Positions 1 through 7,332 of a DNA stretch of 15,409 nt are shown here, in pieces. Under the pieces are notes generated by a model, which was not told the origin of the DNA, searched no databases, and saw only the letters and a program-made list of their open reading frames with translations. The translations under genes and the position numbers were made by a program. Within the stretch, counting starts at the first letter, position 1, and the number at the start of each line of letters is the position of its first letter. The DNA comes from Omnitrophica bacterium RIFOXYB12_FULL_50_7 (GTDB lineage: Bacteria; Omnitrophota; Omnitrophia; Omnitrophales; Aquincolibacteriaceae): contig MHFU01000039.1 in the NCBI GenBank assembly GCA_001804345.1, positions 1,022 through 16,430 on the forward strand, written 5' to 3'.

Positions 1-1
1 T

Positions 2-202
2 TTTTTTGCCCGTTTGGCCGTGGAGATCGCCAAGGTTCGCGAAGCTCAGGGGATCAGCCAGCGGGAATTGGCCGAACGGCTTCATACCACACAACAAACA
101 GTCTCCAGGCTGGAGAACCCGCGCAACCGGAGCTTCTCTCTGATGACTTTAATCAAACTTGCCAGAGTTTTTCATAAGAGTCTCGAGATTCATCTGGTCT
201 GA
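2..202 (+). CDS. XRE-family helix-turn-helix protein, 5' end missing
   Basis: The reading frame is open from base 2, so the gene probably begins left of the window. The first in-window start codon is a TTG at 14 with no ribosome-binding site visible. The visible 67 codons contain a compact lambda-repressor-like fold: helix 'REAQGISQRELAERL', turn, recognition helix 'TTQQTVSRLEN', then 'FSLMTLIKLARVF'. This is the pattern of HigA-type antitoxins and small XRE regulators that bind operator DNA as dimers. The protein ends right after the domain ('SLEIHLV'), as antitoxins of HigBA modules often do. In such modules the toxin lies just upstream, which would be outside this window, so the toxin-antitoxin role is inferred. 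A repeat hairpin with a T tract follows the stop and may terminate its transcript. Confidence 0.75.
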   Translation, partial: FFARLAVEIAKVREAQGISQRELAERLHTTQQTVSRLENPRNRSFSLMTLIKLARVFHKSLEIHLV

Positions 203-211
203 TGGGAGGCA

Positions 212-285
212 GGGGACTGTCACCCAAAAGGGGACAGTCATTAGAAGATTGCCTGTCCCCAAAAAGGTGACCGTCACTTTTTTTT
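212..285. repeat. Nested GGGGACAG palindromic element with T tract
   Basis: GGGGACAG (230-237) pairs perfectly with CTGTCCCC (253-260). Outside it, GTCACC (219-224) pairs with GGTGAC (266-271), and the A-rich spacers CAAAA and AAAAA face each other. A further partial copy, GGGGACTGTCACC, starts at 212. A run of eight T follows (278-285), so the element could serve as a rho-independent terminator for the XRE gene. The motif resembles dispersed REP-like palindromes found in many environmental bacterial genomes and is related in style to the GGGGTCAGGCACC copies at 13520-13590. That family assignment is inference. Confidence 0.65.
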
Positions 286-338
286 CCATTTAGTTAGCTC
301 CGTACTCCTTCCGCCGTACACCTTCCTCGTTTCGAAAG

Positions 339-367
339 TAGACGCAGCTCTCCAGGCAGGATACAAT
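339..367 (+). promoter_or_regulatory. Possible promoter just upstream of the TatD gene
   Basis: TAGACG (339-344) and TACAAT (362-367) are separated by 17 bases, resembling -35 and -10 boxes (4/6 and 5/6 matches to consensus). Transcription would start near 374, only about four bases before the ATG at 378. That implies an almost leaderless mRNA. No Shine-Dalgarno sequence sits at a normal distance from this ATG; the nearest AGGA ends 16 bases away. This is weak evidence without transcript data. Confidence 0.35.
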
Positions 368-377
368 CCACCCCATC

Positions 378-1160
378 ATGTTGACCGATATGCATCTTCA
401 TTTACAGGATATCCCTGACATCCACATGTGCAAGAGCGTTTTAGCTCTGGCGCAGGATATGAGAGTGGGGCGATTTGTGTGTAATGGCACGCGGCCGGAG
501 GATTGGCCGGCGGTGGAGAAGTTCGCGGCAGAGGACCGGCGGGTTGTGCCGTTTTTTGGGGTTCATCCGTGGTATGCGGACAAGCTTTCGGCAGATTGGT
601 ATGTAACGCTCGAAGGTTTTTTAAAAAGAAACCCGGACGCCGGAGTCGGCGAGGTGGGTCTTGATAAGGCACGGAATATCGATCTTGCGAGGCAGACCGA
701 AGTTTTTCATCGTCAGCTTGAGATCGCGGGACGTTTGGCGCGGCCTCTGGCGATCCATTGTGTGCGGGCGTGGAGTAATCTTTTAAATGTCCTGAAAAGA
801 AGTCTTCCCGCCAAGACACGTTTTATGATCCATTCCTATCAGGGTTCTCCCCAGGGGCTGAAGGATCTTTTGAATCTCGGGGCCTACATCTCGTTTTCCT
901 GGAAGAGTCTTGAGCGTCACACCGAGGAGTCGATCGCGCTTATGCGCAGCGTGCCTCTCGATCGCCTGCTCCTTGAAACGGATTTTCCGTATACGGAGCC
1001 GGGACGTATCGGTGCGGACGCGCATGATGAGAAATATTATGAAACGCTCCAGGGAGTTTATGATCTTGCGGAGCGTGCCAAAGGGGTCGATGTTGAAGCG
1101 TTAGAGAAAGCGGTGTGGGCGAATGGAACGGCTTTTCTGTCTGGAGCTCCTGCTCGGTAA
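378..1160 (+). CDS. TatD-family metal-dependent hydrolase
   Basis: This is a 260-residue protein of the amidohydrolase-like TatD family: TIM-barrel metalloenzymes with DNase or other phosphoesterase activity in the cytoplasm. The metal ligands are visible in the usual order: D4-x-H6-x-H8 at the N terminus, E92 in 'GEVGLD', H127 in 'AIHC', H152 in 'IHSYQG' and D202 in 'LETDFPY'. The length matches the family (about 255-265). The start is set by the family pattern, in which the D-x-H-x-H motif lies within the first ten residues. No good ribosome-binding site is seen before it. The 3' end overlaps the next gene by 38 bases in another frame, so the two are probably co-transcribed and translationally coupled. 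It is somewhat divergent from E. coli TatD, YcfH and YjjV, so the substrate cannot be named. Confidence 0.93.
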   Translation: MLTDMHLHLQDIPDIHMCKSVLALAQDMRVGRFVCNGTRPEDWPAVEKFAAEDRRVVPFFGVHPWYADKLSADWYVTLEGFLKRNPDAGVGEVGLDKARNIDLARQTEVFHRQLEIAGRLARPLAIHCVRAWSNLLNVLKRSLPAKTRFMIHSYQGSPQGLKDLLNLGAYISFSWKSLERHTEESIALMRSVPLDRLLLETDFPYTEPGRIGADAHDEKYYETLQGVYDLAERAKGVDVEALEKAVWANGTAFLSGAPAR

Positions 1161-1872
1161 AGAGAAAGTCGAGCGGCTCAAAAAGGCTTTTGTCGTGGTG
1201 ATCGGAATCGGTGCCGTGGGAAGCTACGCGACTGAGGCTCTTGCGCGCTCCGGCGTCGGCCATCTCCGGCTCGTGGATTTTGACACGATCAAACCAACCA
1301 ATTTTAACCGCCACATTCTCGCCATTACTCCCAATCTCGGGAAACTCAAGGCCGAGGCTGCCAAGGAACGTATTGCCCAGATCAATCCCCATTGCAAGGT
1401 TGAGGTGATAAGCGTGTTTGCGGCAGAAGAAACGATGGAGCGTATCGTCGAAGGGAAGCCGGACCTTGTGATCGATGCTGTGGATTCCCTGAATCCCAAA
1501 ACACAGATTCTCGCGTACTGCCACGAGAAAAAGATCCCCGTCATTTCCTCCATGGGCGCTGCGATGCGGATGAATATTTTTTCGATCAAGGCCAGCGATC
1601 TTTTTAAGACGACGGGTTGTCCGCTCGCGAGCTATGTCCGCTCGCGTCTTCGGCACCGGGGGATCACGAAGGGGATTTTCTGCATTTATTCCGATACGCC
1701 GCTTTCTGAAGAGCCCATCCAGAAGACCCGCATTCTCAATGAAGAGCAGGATAACGACCGCGGCCGCCAGCGCCACAAGCTGGGGAGTTCTCCGACTGTC
1801 ACCGGTGCCTTCGGCCTTGCCGTGGCTCACCACGCTCTTCTTTATCTCATCGGCGATCTCAAGTTGACATAA
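1123..1872 (+). CDS. tcdA: tRNA threonylcarbamoyladenosine dehydratase (TcdA/CsdL type, ThiF superfamily)
   Basis: The protein has 249 residues and the E1-like ThiF fold. It begins 'MERLFCLELLLGKEKVERLK', the characteristic start of TcdA proteins. A nucleotide-binding loop G28-x-G30-xx-G33 follows in 'VIGIGAVGSYATEALARSG'. Further family blocks are 'VDFDTIKPTNFNRHILA', 'VIDAVDSLNPKTQILAYC', and the C-terminal 'GSSPTVTGAFGLAVAHHAL'. TcdA uses ATP to dehydrate t6A at position 37 of ANN-decoding tRNAs to the cyclic ct6A form. The start is chosen because it reproduces the conserved N terminus, although it lies 38 bases inside the TatD gene. The MFS gene follows almost immediately. A generic ThiF/MoeB-like enzyme is the alternative, but the TcdA-specific blocks make this unlikely. 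Confidence 0.9.
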   Translation: MERLFCLELLLGKEKVERLKKAFVVVIGIGAVGSYATEALARSGVGHLRLVDFDTIKPTNFNRHILAITPNLGKLKAEAAKERIAQINPHCKVEVISVFAAEETMERIVEGKPDLVIDAVDSLNPKTQILAYCHEKKIPVISSMGAAMRMNIFSIKASDLFKTTGCPLASYVRSRLRHRGITKGIFCIYSDTPLSEEPIQKTRILNEEQDNDRGRQRHKLGSSPTVTGAFGLAVAHHALLYLIGDLKLT

Positions 1873-1880
1873 GGATGACG

Positions 1881-3218
1881 ATGCCTGCCGACACAAAACA
1901 TTCCTCAAAACATACCGGTCCCAGGAATATCTTTCGCGCGCTGCGGCATAAAAATTACCGGCTGTTCTCTATCGGACAGTGTATCTCGCTCGTGGGAACC
2001 TGGATGCAGTATATTGCCGTGAGCTGGCTTACGTACCGTTTGACGAATTCGGCTTTCATGCTCGGGCTTGTGGGATTTGTGGGCCAGCTCCCGACGTTTG
2101 TGATCTCGCCTTTGGCCGGGGTGCTGGGAGACCGGTATGACCGGCGTCGCATGCTGATCGTGATCCAGTCGCTTGCCATGATCCAGGCGGCGATCCTGGC
2201 TTTCCTGGTGCTGTCGCACCAGATCCAGGTCTGGCATATTATTGCTCTGAGCGCTTTTCTCGGGGTGGTCAATTCTTTCGACATGACGATCCGGCAGGCT
2301 TTCACGGTCGAGATGCTCGATGACCGTGAGGATTTGGGGAATGCCATTGCTCTGAATTCGACCATGCTTAATGCCGCGAGGTTGATCGGACCGGCGATCG
2401 CGGGGCTTTTGATCGTTTCCATGGGGGAGGGGATCTGTTTTCTTCTGAATGCGATCAGTTACATTGCGGTGATCGTGTCACTTCTTGCCATGAGGATCCC
2501 TAAAACCAGGATCGCCGTGGTTTCTCGCAGGATCCTTCTGGAATTAAAAGAAGGGTTCATCTATGCCGCGAATTTTCCTCCCATCAAGTGGATCCTTCTG
2601 CTCCTGTCGCTCATCAGTCTGATGGGGGTCTCGTATCAGATTCTGTTGCCGGTCATTACGCGCGAGATCTTTAAAGGAGGGGCGAACACGATGGGTTTTT
2701 TCATGACCATGGCCGGGCTCGGAGCTTTGGGTGGGGCTATTTTTCTGGCCGCACGGAAAAGCGTGCGGGGGCTTCCGAGGATCATCGCGTGGACGGCCGG
2801 ACTTTTCGGTCTTACCCTGATGGTTTTTGCTTTTTCGCGGGCGTATTGGCTTTCCATGGGGATACTCCTGGTCTCCGGTTTCGGGATGATGGTGCACATG
2901 GCGGCCTGCAACACGATCTTGCAGACGATCGTGGAAGAGGACAAGCGCGGCCGGATCATGAGTTTCTACACCATGGCTTTTTTGGGGATGATGCCCTTCG
3001 GGAGTTTGTTGGCTGGGGCCCTGGCCGCGAGGATCGGCGCGCCGTACACTTTATTCCTTGAAGGAGTGTGTTGTGTCCTGGGGGCGGTCTATTTTGCTTC
3101 CAAACTTCCGCTGATCAGGGCGAGGATTCGTCCGATTTATATGGAAAAGGGGATTATCCCGGAAGTTGCGAAGGGGATTCAGGCTGCTACGGGTCTTGAA
3201 AGTCTCGCGAAGGAATAA
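1881..3218 (+). CDS. MFS transporter, MFS_3 (EntS/DHA3-like) exporter
   Basis: This integral inner-membrane protein of about 445 residues has strongly hydrophobic segments throughout, consistent with 12 helices. The N-terminal pattern 'IFRALRHKNYRLFSIGQCIS' and 'VGTWMQYIAVSWLTYRLTNSA' is typical of the MFS_3 family (enterobactin-exporter-like, drug:H+ antiporters). The MFS motif A appears as 'GVLGDRYDRRRML' in the loop after helix 2. The 'LNSTMLNAARLIGPAIAGLLI' block is also characteristic of the family. The substrate cannot be told; small hydrophobic compounds or siderophores are usual. Two in-frame ATGs exist, at 1875 and 1881. The second is preferred because AAGGA (1871-1875) sits five bases before it. 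The gene starts within ten bases of the tcdA stop, so it probably shares that operon. Confidence 0.88.
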   Translation: MPADTKHSSKHTGPRNIFRALRHKNYRLFSIGQCISLVGTWMQYIAVSWLTYRLTNSAFMLGLVGFVGQLPTFVISPLAGVLGDRYDRRRMLIVIQSLAMIQAAILAFLVLSHQIQVWHIIALSAFLGVVNSFDMTIRQAFTVEMLDDREDLGNAIALNSTMLNAARLIGPAIAGLLIVSMGEGICFLLNAISYIAVIVSLLAMRIPKTRIAVVSRRILLELKEGFIYAANFPPIKWILLLLSLISLMGVSYQILLPVITREIFKGGANTMGFFMTMAGLGALGGAIFLAARKSVRGLPRIIAWTAGLFGLTLMVFAFSRAYWLSMGILLVSGFGMMVHMAACNTILQTIVEEDKRGRIMSFYTMAFLGMMPFGSLLAGALAARIGAPYTLFLEGVCCVLGAVYFASKLPLIRARIRPIYMEKGIIPEVAKGIQAATGLESLAKE

Positions 3219-3293
3219 GAGTATTTTTTTCTTCAGGTCGCGGGTAAACTGTGCGTGAAATTTTGGCGGAGTTTCCCGCTTAAGTTGTCATCC

Positions 3294-3318
3294 CCGTCCG
3301 CCAAAAGGCGCTGGACGG
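3294..3318. repeat. Short hairpin upstream of the 32-base palindrome
   Basis: CCGTCCGCC (3294-3302), loop AAAA, then GGC-GCT-GGACGG (3307-3318). Six outer and three inner base pairs form with a three-base bulge. No T tract follows, so it is not an intrinsic terminator. It lies just before the perfect palindrome at 3328-3359, and the pair may form one composite repeat. Confidence 0.45.
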
Positions 3319-3327
3319 TTGCGTCTC

Positions 3328-3359
3328 CCCGTAGGTCACATTTAAATGTGACCTACGGG
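3328..3359. repeat. Perfect 32-base palindrome
   Basis: CCCGTAGGTCACATTT is followed at once by its exact reverse complement AAATGTGACCTACGGG: 16-base arms with no spacer and no mismatch. It lies between the MFS exporter and glgB, about 60 bases before the glgB start. It looks like a member of the dispersed GTAGG...CCTAC palindromes (REP-like, often mobilised by REP-associated tyrosine transposases). A binding site for a dimeric regulator is the alternative. With no T tract it is unlikely to be a terminator. Confidence 0.8.
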
Positions 3360-3417
3360 TGGCAAAGAAGGAACGTATCTCCCAAAGAAACTGGAGCAAC
3401 GCACAAAGGACCGCAGA

Positions 3418-5670
3418 ATGGTTTCTGGATTGCGAAAGAAAAGAAAAATGGTAACACCCAAGCCCCGGTGGTTACTGGCGCCGGACGCGATCGAAAGAAT
3501 CCTCCGTTTTGAGGAAGGGGATCCTTTCAAGACTTTGGGCCCTCATTCTTCTAAAGATGGCCGGAGCGTGATCATTCGCGCGTTCCTCCCGCGCGCCTCG
3601 ATTGCCTGGGTTCGAGTTCTTGGAGGAACCCACGAGCGCAAGCCGATGGAGAAAATCCATTCCGGAGGTTTCTTTCAGGCTGTTTTCGAAAAAACCGGCG
3701 AGATCTTTCCCTATAAGATCGTGACTTGCGATGAGGCCGGACTTTTAAATGAAACTTCGGATCCCTATGCTTTTTTCCCCGACCAGCTCAGTGATTACGA
3801 TCTTCATCTGATCGGGGAAGGGACCCATCGCCGGAGTTACGAAAAATTCGGAAGCCATCTCCTGACTCTGAAAGGTGTCCGGGGTGTTCTTTTTACGGTG
3901 TGGGCGCCCAACGCGAAAAGTATCAGCGTGGTCGGAAATTTCAATCACTGGATCCCGGGAGCGCATCCGATGACGCGTCTTTCCACTTCAAACGTCTGGG
4001 GCCTTTTCATTCCCGGATTGGAGGAAGGGGAGATCTACAAGTTTGCGATCCGTTCTGCGGTGGACGGGCAGGTCCGTTTTAAGACGGATCCTTACGCGTT
4101 CGGTACGGAATTAAGGCCGCGGAGCGCCGCAGTTGTAACTCGTCTGGACACTTTCTCGTGGTCAGACGAGGCGTGGATGACCCGGCGGAAAGAGAAGGAT
4201 CTCTTGCGTTCACCGGTCTCGATCTATGAAGTGCATCTTGGTTCCTGGAAGAGAGAGGAGAAGAATGGTTGGGGGTTTTTGAATTACCGGGACCTGGCAC
4301 ATCAGCTTGTGGAGTATGTCAAGTTCATGGGCTACACCCACATTGAACTCATGCCCGTGATGGAGCATCCGCTGGACGATTCGTGGGGCTACCAGATCAT
4401 TAATTATTATTCCCCGACGCGGCGCTTTGGCACTCCGGAGGATCTCATGTATCTGGTGGATTTTTGCCACCGCCATAATGTGGGTGTGATTTTAGATTGG
4501 GTGCCGGCGCATTTTCCGAGGGATGGGCACGGTCTTTTCGATTTTGACGGCCGGCAGATCTACGCCTCCGAAAGTTGGCGGAGGGCCGAGCAGCGCGAGT
4601 GGGGAACGATGATCTTTGATTTTGGTAAAAAGGAGGTCGATAATTTTCTGATCTCCAATGCGCTTTTCTGGATGGACCGGTATCATGTGGACGGTTTGCG
4701 CGTGGACGCCGTGGCCTGCATGCTGTATCTGGATTATGCCCGCAAACCGGGGGAATGGGAACCCAATCGCTACGGCGGGCGTGAGAATCTTGAGGCGATC
4801 GAGTTCCTCAAAGAATTCAACAAAGTGGTCCATGCTTCTTTTCCGGGCGTTCTGACGATCGCCGAAGAATCTACGGCCTGGCCCGGCGTTTCAAGGCCTG
4901 TCCATTTGGGAGGGCTCGGCTTCAGCATGAAATGGAACATGGGCTGGATGCATGACACGCTGGAATATTTTTCCAAAGATCCTCTTTTCCGGAAATACCA
5001 CCAGGGGGTTTTTCCGTTCTCGAGCCACTACGCGTTTTCGGAGAATTTTATCCTTCCGATCTCGCACGATGAGATCGTTTATGGAAAACGGTCGCTTCTT
5101 GAAAAAATGGCCGGCGATGACTGGCAGAAGTTCGCAAATCTCCGGCTTTTTCTCGCCTACCTCTTTTCATTTCCAGGGAAAAAGCTTCTTTTTATGGGGA
5201 ATGATTTCGCCCAGAGGAACGAATGGGATTCCAATCGATCGATTGACTGGCACCTGATGAACGCCCCCAGGCACCGGCGGGTGAATCTTTTGATCCGGGA
5301 CCTGCACCGTCTCTATCGCGAGAATCCGGCTTTGCATGAAGGGGATTTTTCGGGGGAGTGTTTCGAATGGATCGATTGTTCGGATGCCGACCGTTCGGTC
5401 GTAAGTTTTCTGCGTTGGTCTCGAGGGTACGGGCAGGTCCTTATTTTTGTTTTCAATATGACGCCCATGATCCTTGACCGTTACCGTGTGGGGGTCCCCC
5501 GGGCGGGTTATTACAAGGAGATTTTTAATAGCCAGGCCTTTGATTATGGTGGTTGCGGGTTGGGGAATCTCGGCGGTCTTCACTCCGAAGATGTGTCGTG
5601 GCAAAATCGTCCTTGCTCGTTAAATCTCCAAATCCCCCCGCTCGGTGCCCTTATTTTTCGTTTGCTGTAA
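3418..5670 (+). CDS. glgB: 1,4-alpha-glucan branching enzyme
   Basis: This is a complete 750-residue GH13 branching enzyme that makes alpha-1,6 branch points in glycogen in the cytoplasm. An N-terminal carbohydrate-binding region is followed by a CBM48 domain ('TVWAPNAKSISVVGNFNHW', about residues 160-180), the catalytic barrel, and a C-terminal beta domain. Catalytic residues are D430 in 'DGLRVDAV' (nucleophile) and E483 in 'TIAEEST' (acid/base), 53 residues apart as in E. coli GlgB. H550-D551 lie in 'PISHDE', and region I is 'DWVPAHF'. The start at 3418 is supported by AAGGA seven bases upstream; an ATG at 3448 is a weaker alternative. No other glycogen gene is in the window, so glgB appears to be a single-gene unit ending at the terminator near 5788-5832. 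Confidence 0.97.
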   Translation: MVSGLRKKRKMVTPKPRWLLAPDAIERILRFEEGDPFKTLGPHSSKDGRSVIIRAFLPRASIAWVRVLGGTHERKPMEKIHSGGFFQAVFEKTGEIFPYKIVTCDEAGLLNETSDPYAFFPDQLSDYDLHLIGEGTHRRSYEKFGSHLLTLKGVRGVLFTVWAPNAKSISVVGNFNHWIPGAHPMTRLSTSNVWGLFIPGLEEGEIYKFAIRSAVDGQVRFKTDPYAFGTELRPRSAAVVTRLDTFSWSDEAWMTRRKEKDLLRSPVSIYEVHLGSWKREEKNGWGFLNYRDLAHQLVEYVKFMGYTHIELMPVMEHPLDDSWGYQIINYYSPTRRFGTPEDLMYLVDFCHRHNVGVILDWVPAHFPRDGHGLFDFDGRQIYASESWRRAEQREWGTMIFDFGKKEVDNFLISNALFWMDRYHVDGLRVDAVACMLYLDYARKPGEWEPNRYGGRENLEAIEFLKEFNKVVHASFPGVLTIAEESTAWPGVSRPVHLGGLGFSMKWNMGWMHDTLEYFSKDPLFRKYHQGVFPFSSHYAFSENFILPISHDEIVYGKRSLLEKMAGDDWQKFANLRLFLAYLFSFPGKKLLFMGNDFAQRNEWDSNRSIDWHLMNAPRHRRVNLLIRDLHRLYRENPALHEGDFSGECFEWIDCSDADRSVVSFLRWSRGYGQVLIFVFNMTPMILDRYRVGVPRAGYYKEIFNSQAFDYGGCGLGNLGGLHSEDVSWQNRPCSLNLQIPPLGALIFRLL

Positions 5671-5787
5671 GCGAAAAAAACAGTTTCTTTTCTAGTGGCT
5701 TGCCCGTATAGGGTGCGTGCGTTTTGGATGTATAGGGAAAAAGATTGCCTGAAATGCGGAGAACAGGTAACTTACAATAAATCTACT
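5671..5787. other. Gap between glgB and its terminator
   Basis: About 117 bases with no credible coding region. A short open frame at 5695-5925 runs through the terminator and resembles no known protein. The stretch could be glgB 3' untranslated RNA or a small RNA ending at the terminator. No promoter pair that would support a separate transcript was recognised. Confidence 0.4.
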
Positions 5788-5832
5788 CCCCGCTTGATCA
5801 GCCGCAAGGCCTCGGGCGGGGTTATTTTTTTT
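5788..5832 (+). terminator. Rho-independent terminator downstream of glgB
   Basis: CCCCGC (5788-5793) pairs with GCGGGG (5816-5821). An inner GCC-GCAA-GGC hairpin with a GNRA-type loop extends the fold. The stem is followed by TTA and a run of eight T (5825-5832). Orientation and strength fit termination of the glgB transcript. Confidence 0.8.
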
Positions 5833-5896
5833 ATACACGCCAGATCGAACTCAGAGACCGCTTTCATACTCGATCTTAGGAGAAATATAACTTTCA

Positions 5897-5926
5897 GCGA
5901 CATGATGCCATTGTTGTTGCTATAAT
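5897..5926 (+). promoter_or_regulatory. Probable promoter for the AlbA_2 regulator gene
   Basis: GCGACA (5897-5902, 4/6 match to TTGACA) lies 18 bases before TATAAT (5921-5926, perfect -10). A start near 5933 would give a leader of about 45 bases to the GTG at 5978. It lies downstream of the glgB terminator, consistent with independent transcription. Confidence 0.5.
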
Positions 5927-5963
5927 TCGGCATCAATCAGCAGTATGCGCAATCTTGATAACC

Positions 5964-5970
5964 GGAAGGG
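5964..5970 (+). promoter_or_regulatory. Ribosome-binding site favouring the GTG start at 5978
   Basis: GGAAGGG lies seven bases before the GTG at 5978. The ATG at 5945 has no such site. Starting at 5978 also gives the N terminus usual for AlbA_2 proteins ('MKLKENETVELKKS'). Confidence 0.6.
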
Positions 5971-5977
5971 TTCGTTC

Positions 5978-6619
5978 GTGAAACTCAAAGAAAATGAAAC
6001 TGTAGAGCTGAAGAAATCAACCTCCGAGCTCAAGGAAGCGGTCATTTCGATTGTTGCCATGCTTAATAAGCACGGCAAGGGGGAGCTCTATTTTGGCATC
6101 AAGGATGACGGTACCGTTCTTGGGCAGATGTGTGGCAAGGACACGGTCAAAGATATTACTGAAGCCATATCCACACATATTGAGCCAAAGATATTCCCTA
6201 ATGTGAGCGCGAAGAATGTCCAAGGTAAGAATTGCATCAAAGTCATATTTCACGGAAGCCATCGTCCTTATTTTGCTTATGGCCGGGCTTACACAAGGGT
6301 GGGGGAATCGGATAAACAATTGAGCATTCAAGAGATGGAAGATGAATTTGTCAGAAAAAATAAACATCATTGGGAGCTGGAGATTTCAAAGAAGAAACTC
6401 TCGGATGTGAGCGTCAAAGCCGTCAAAGAATATATGCGGAAAGCAAATGACGCGAAGCGCATCAATTTTAAATTTGCCGGTGTCAAAGCGACTTTGAACA
6501 AGCTCGGCCTTCTGGACCGAGGTCGCTTGACCCGCGCCGCCGAGATCCTGTTCTCAATGAAAACTCCATGGAGGTCCAGGCCGCCGTTTTTGCCAGTAAG
6601 GATAAGATCACCTTTATAG
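5978..6619 (+). CDS. AlbA_2/Schlafen-type putative DNA-binding regulator, N-terminal half (frameshifted)
   Basis: This frame encodes the AlbA_2 (Schlafen-like, divergent AAA_4) domain: 'ENETVELKKSTSELKEAVISIVAMLNKHGKGELYFGIKDDGTVLG', then 'AISTHIEPKIFPNVS' and 'GSHRPYFAYGRAYTRVGESDKQLS'. It belongs to the COG2865-type proteins, predicted transcriptional regulators that also carry a HATPase-like domain and a winged helix. After 'RAAEILFSMK' (about 6562) the sequence leaves the family, and it stops after 17 unrelated residues. The true continuation lies in another frame from about 6568 on. GTG 5978 is preferred as start over ATG 5945 because of the GGAAGGG site. The gene is more AT-rich than its neighbours, which suggests horizontal transfer. 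Whether the half protein is functional is unknown. Confidence 0.75.
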   Translation: MKLKENETVELKKSTSELKEAVISIVAMLNKHGKGELYFGIKDDGTVLGQMCGKDTVKDITEAISTHIEPKIFPNVSAKNVQGKNCIKVIFHGSHRPYFAYGRAYTRVGESDKQLSIQEMEDEFVRKNKHHWELEISKKKLSDVSVKAVKEYMRKANDAKRINFKFAGVKATLNKLGLLDRGRLTRAAEILFSMKTPWRSRPPFLPVRIRSPL

Positions 6620-7332
6620 ATATCCAAAAATTTAGCGGAAACCTCTTTAGCTTGCGCACTGAATCCGAAGAATACATCAAGAAACACATTATGTGGCGTG
6701 CGGACATGAGCGAGAGCCGCCGTAAGGAGATCCCCGAAATCCCAGTCAGAGCGTTCTCGGAAGCCATCGGCAATTCGCTTTGCCACAGAGACTACTCCAA
6801 TCCGAAGGGCAACGAGGTCGCGATCTTCAAAGACAGAATCGAAATCTACAACCCCGGGAAATTCCCTGAAGAGGTTCGCCTGGCAGATTTCCTGAAGGGC
6901 AAAGGACGTTCCGTTCTTCGCAATCCCCTGATCGCCGAAACTATGTACAAATCCGAGGATATTGAGAAATGGGCAAGTGGTCTGAAGCGAATTTACGATG
7001 AATGCCAGGCTGTTGCAGTGCGCGTTGAATTTGAGACGATTAGCACAGGATTTCTCGTCACTTTTTATCGGCCTAACTGGGAGCAGGGAGAAGGGCTGAA
7101 AAAGGGCGATCAGAAAAGGTTGGTAGAAGGGTTAGTAGAAAGGTTGGTAGAAAACCAAAAGAAAATCATTAAGTTGATCAACGGTAATTCGTCTATTTCA
7201 ATAAATGAATTGTCGGATAAAATCGGCATTAGCACTACAGCCATTGACAAAAATATTAGTCAATTGAAGAAAAAAGGTCTGCTCCGTCGCGTCGGTCCTG
7301 ACAAAGGCGGCCATTGGGAGATCATGAGATAA
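6568..7332 (+). CDS. Same regulator, C-terminal half: HATPase-like domain and winged helix (frameshifted)
   Basis: This 254-codon frame is the direct continuation of the preceding half. 'MEVQAAVFASKDKITFIDIQKFSGNLF' is the segment that normally follows the AlbA_2 region. 'PVRAFSEAIGNSLCHRDYS' and 'DRIEIYNPGKFPEEV' are the N and G1 boxes of the HATPase_c_4 domain (RecG-like C terminus). A short repeated linker (RLVE-GLVE-RLVE) and a C-terminal winged helix 'ISINELSDKIGISTTAIDKNISQLKKKGLLRR' follow. The ATG at 6568 has no clear ribosome-binding site, so it is probably not a natural start. Restoring one A in the AAAA run at 6560-6563 would read through as 'FSMKNSMEVQAAVFA' and make one protein of about 451 residues. 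Confidence 0.75.
   Translation: MEVQAAVFASKDKITFIDIQKFSGNLFSLRTESEEYIKKHIMWRADMSESRRKEIPEIPVRAFSEAIGNSLCHRDYSNPKGNEVAIFKDRIEIYNPGKFPEEVRLADFLKGKGRSVLRNPLIAETMYKSEDIEKWASGLKRIYDECQAVAVRVEFETISTGFLVTFYRPNWEQGEGLKKGDQKRLVEGLVERLVENQKKIIKLINGNSSISINELSDKIGISTTAIDKNISQLKKKGLLRRVGPDKGGHWEIMR
7117..7152 (+). repeat. Three tandem 12-base units in the regulator linker
   Basis: AGGTTGGTAGAA, GGGTTAGTAGAA, AGGTTGGTAGAA occur back to back and in frame, encoding RLVE-GLVE-RLVE. Repeated linkers between the HATPase-like and winged-helix domains are a known habit of this protein family. The unit is a multiple of three, so copy-number change would alter linker length without shifting the frame. Confidence 0.75.

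Noticed and set aside
940..1908. Long minus-strand open frame of 322 codons
   Set aside because: It lies opposite the TatD and TcdA genes, both strongly supported, and its translation is rich in H, R and P as expected of an antisense shadow.
3219..3235. T-rich tract after the MFS gene as a terminator
   Set aside because: No convincing stem precedes the T run.
4139..4170. CTCGTCTG ... CAGACGAG inverted repeat in glgB
   Set aside because: The encoded residues ('TRLDTFSWSDEAW') are ordinary branching-enzyme sequence, so the repeat is probably chance.
5695..5925. Open frame of 76 codons between glgB and the AlbA_2 gene
   Set aside because: It runs through the glgB terminator, has no ribosome site and resembles no protein family.
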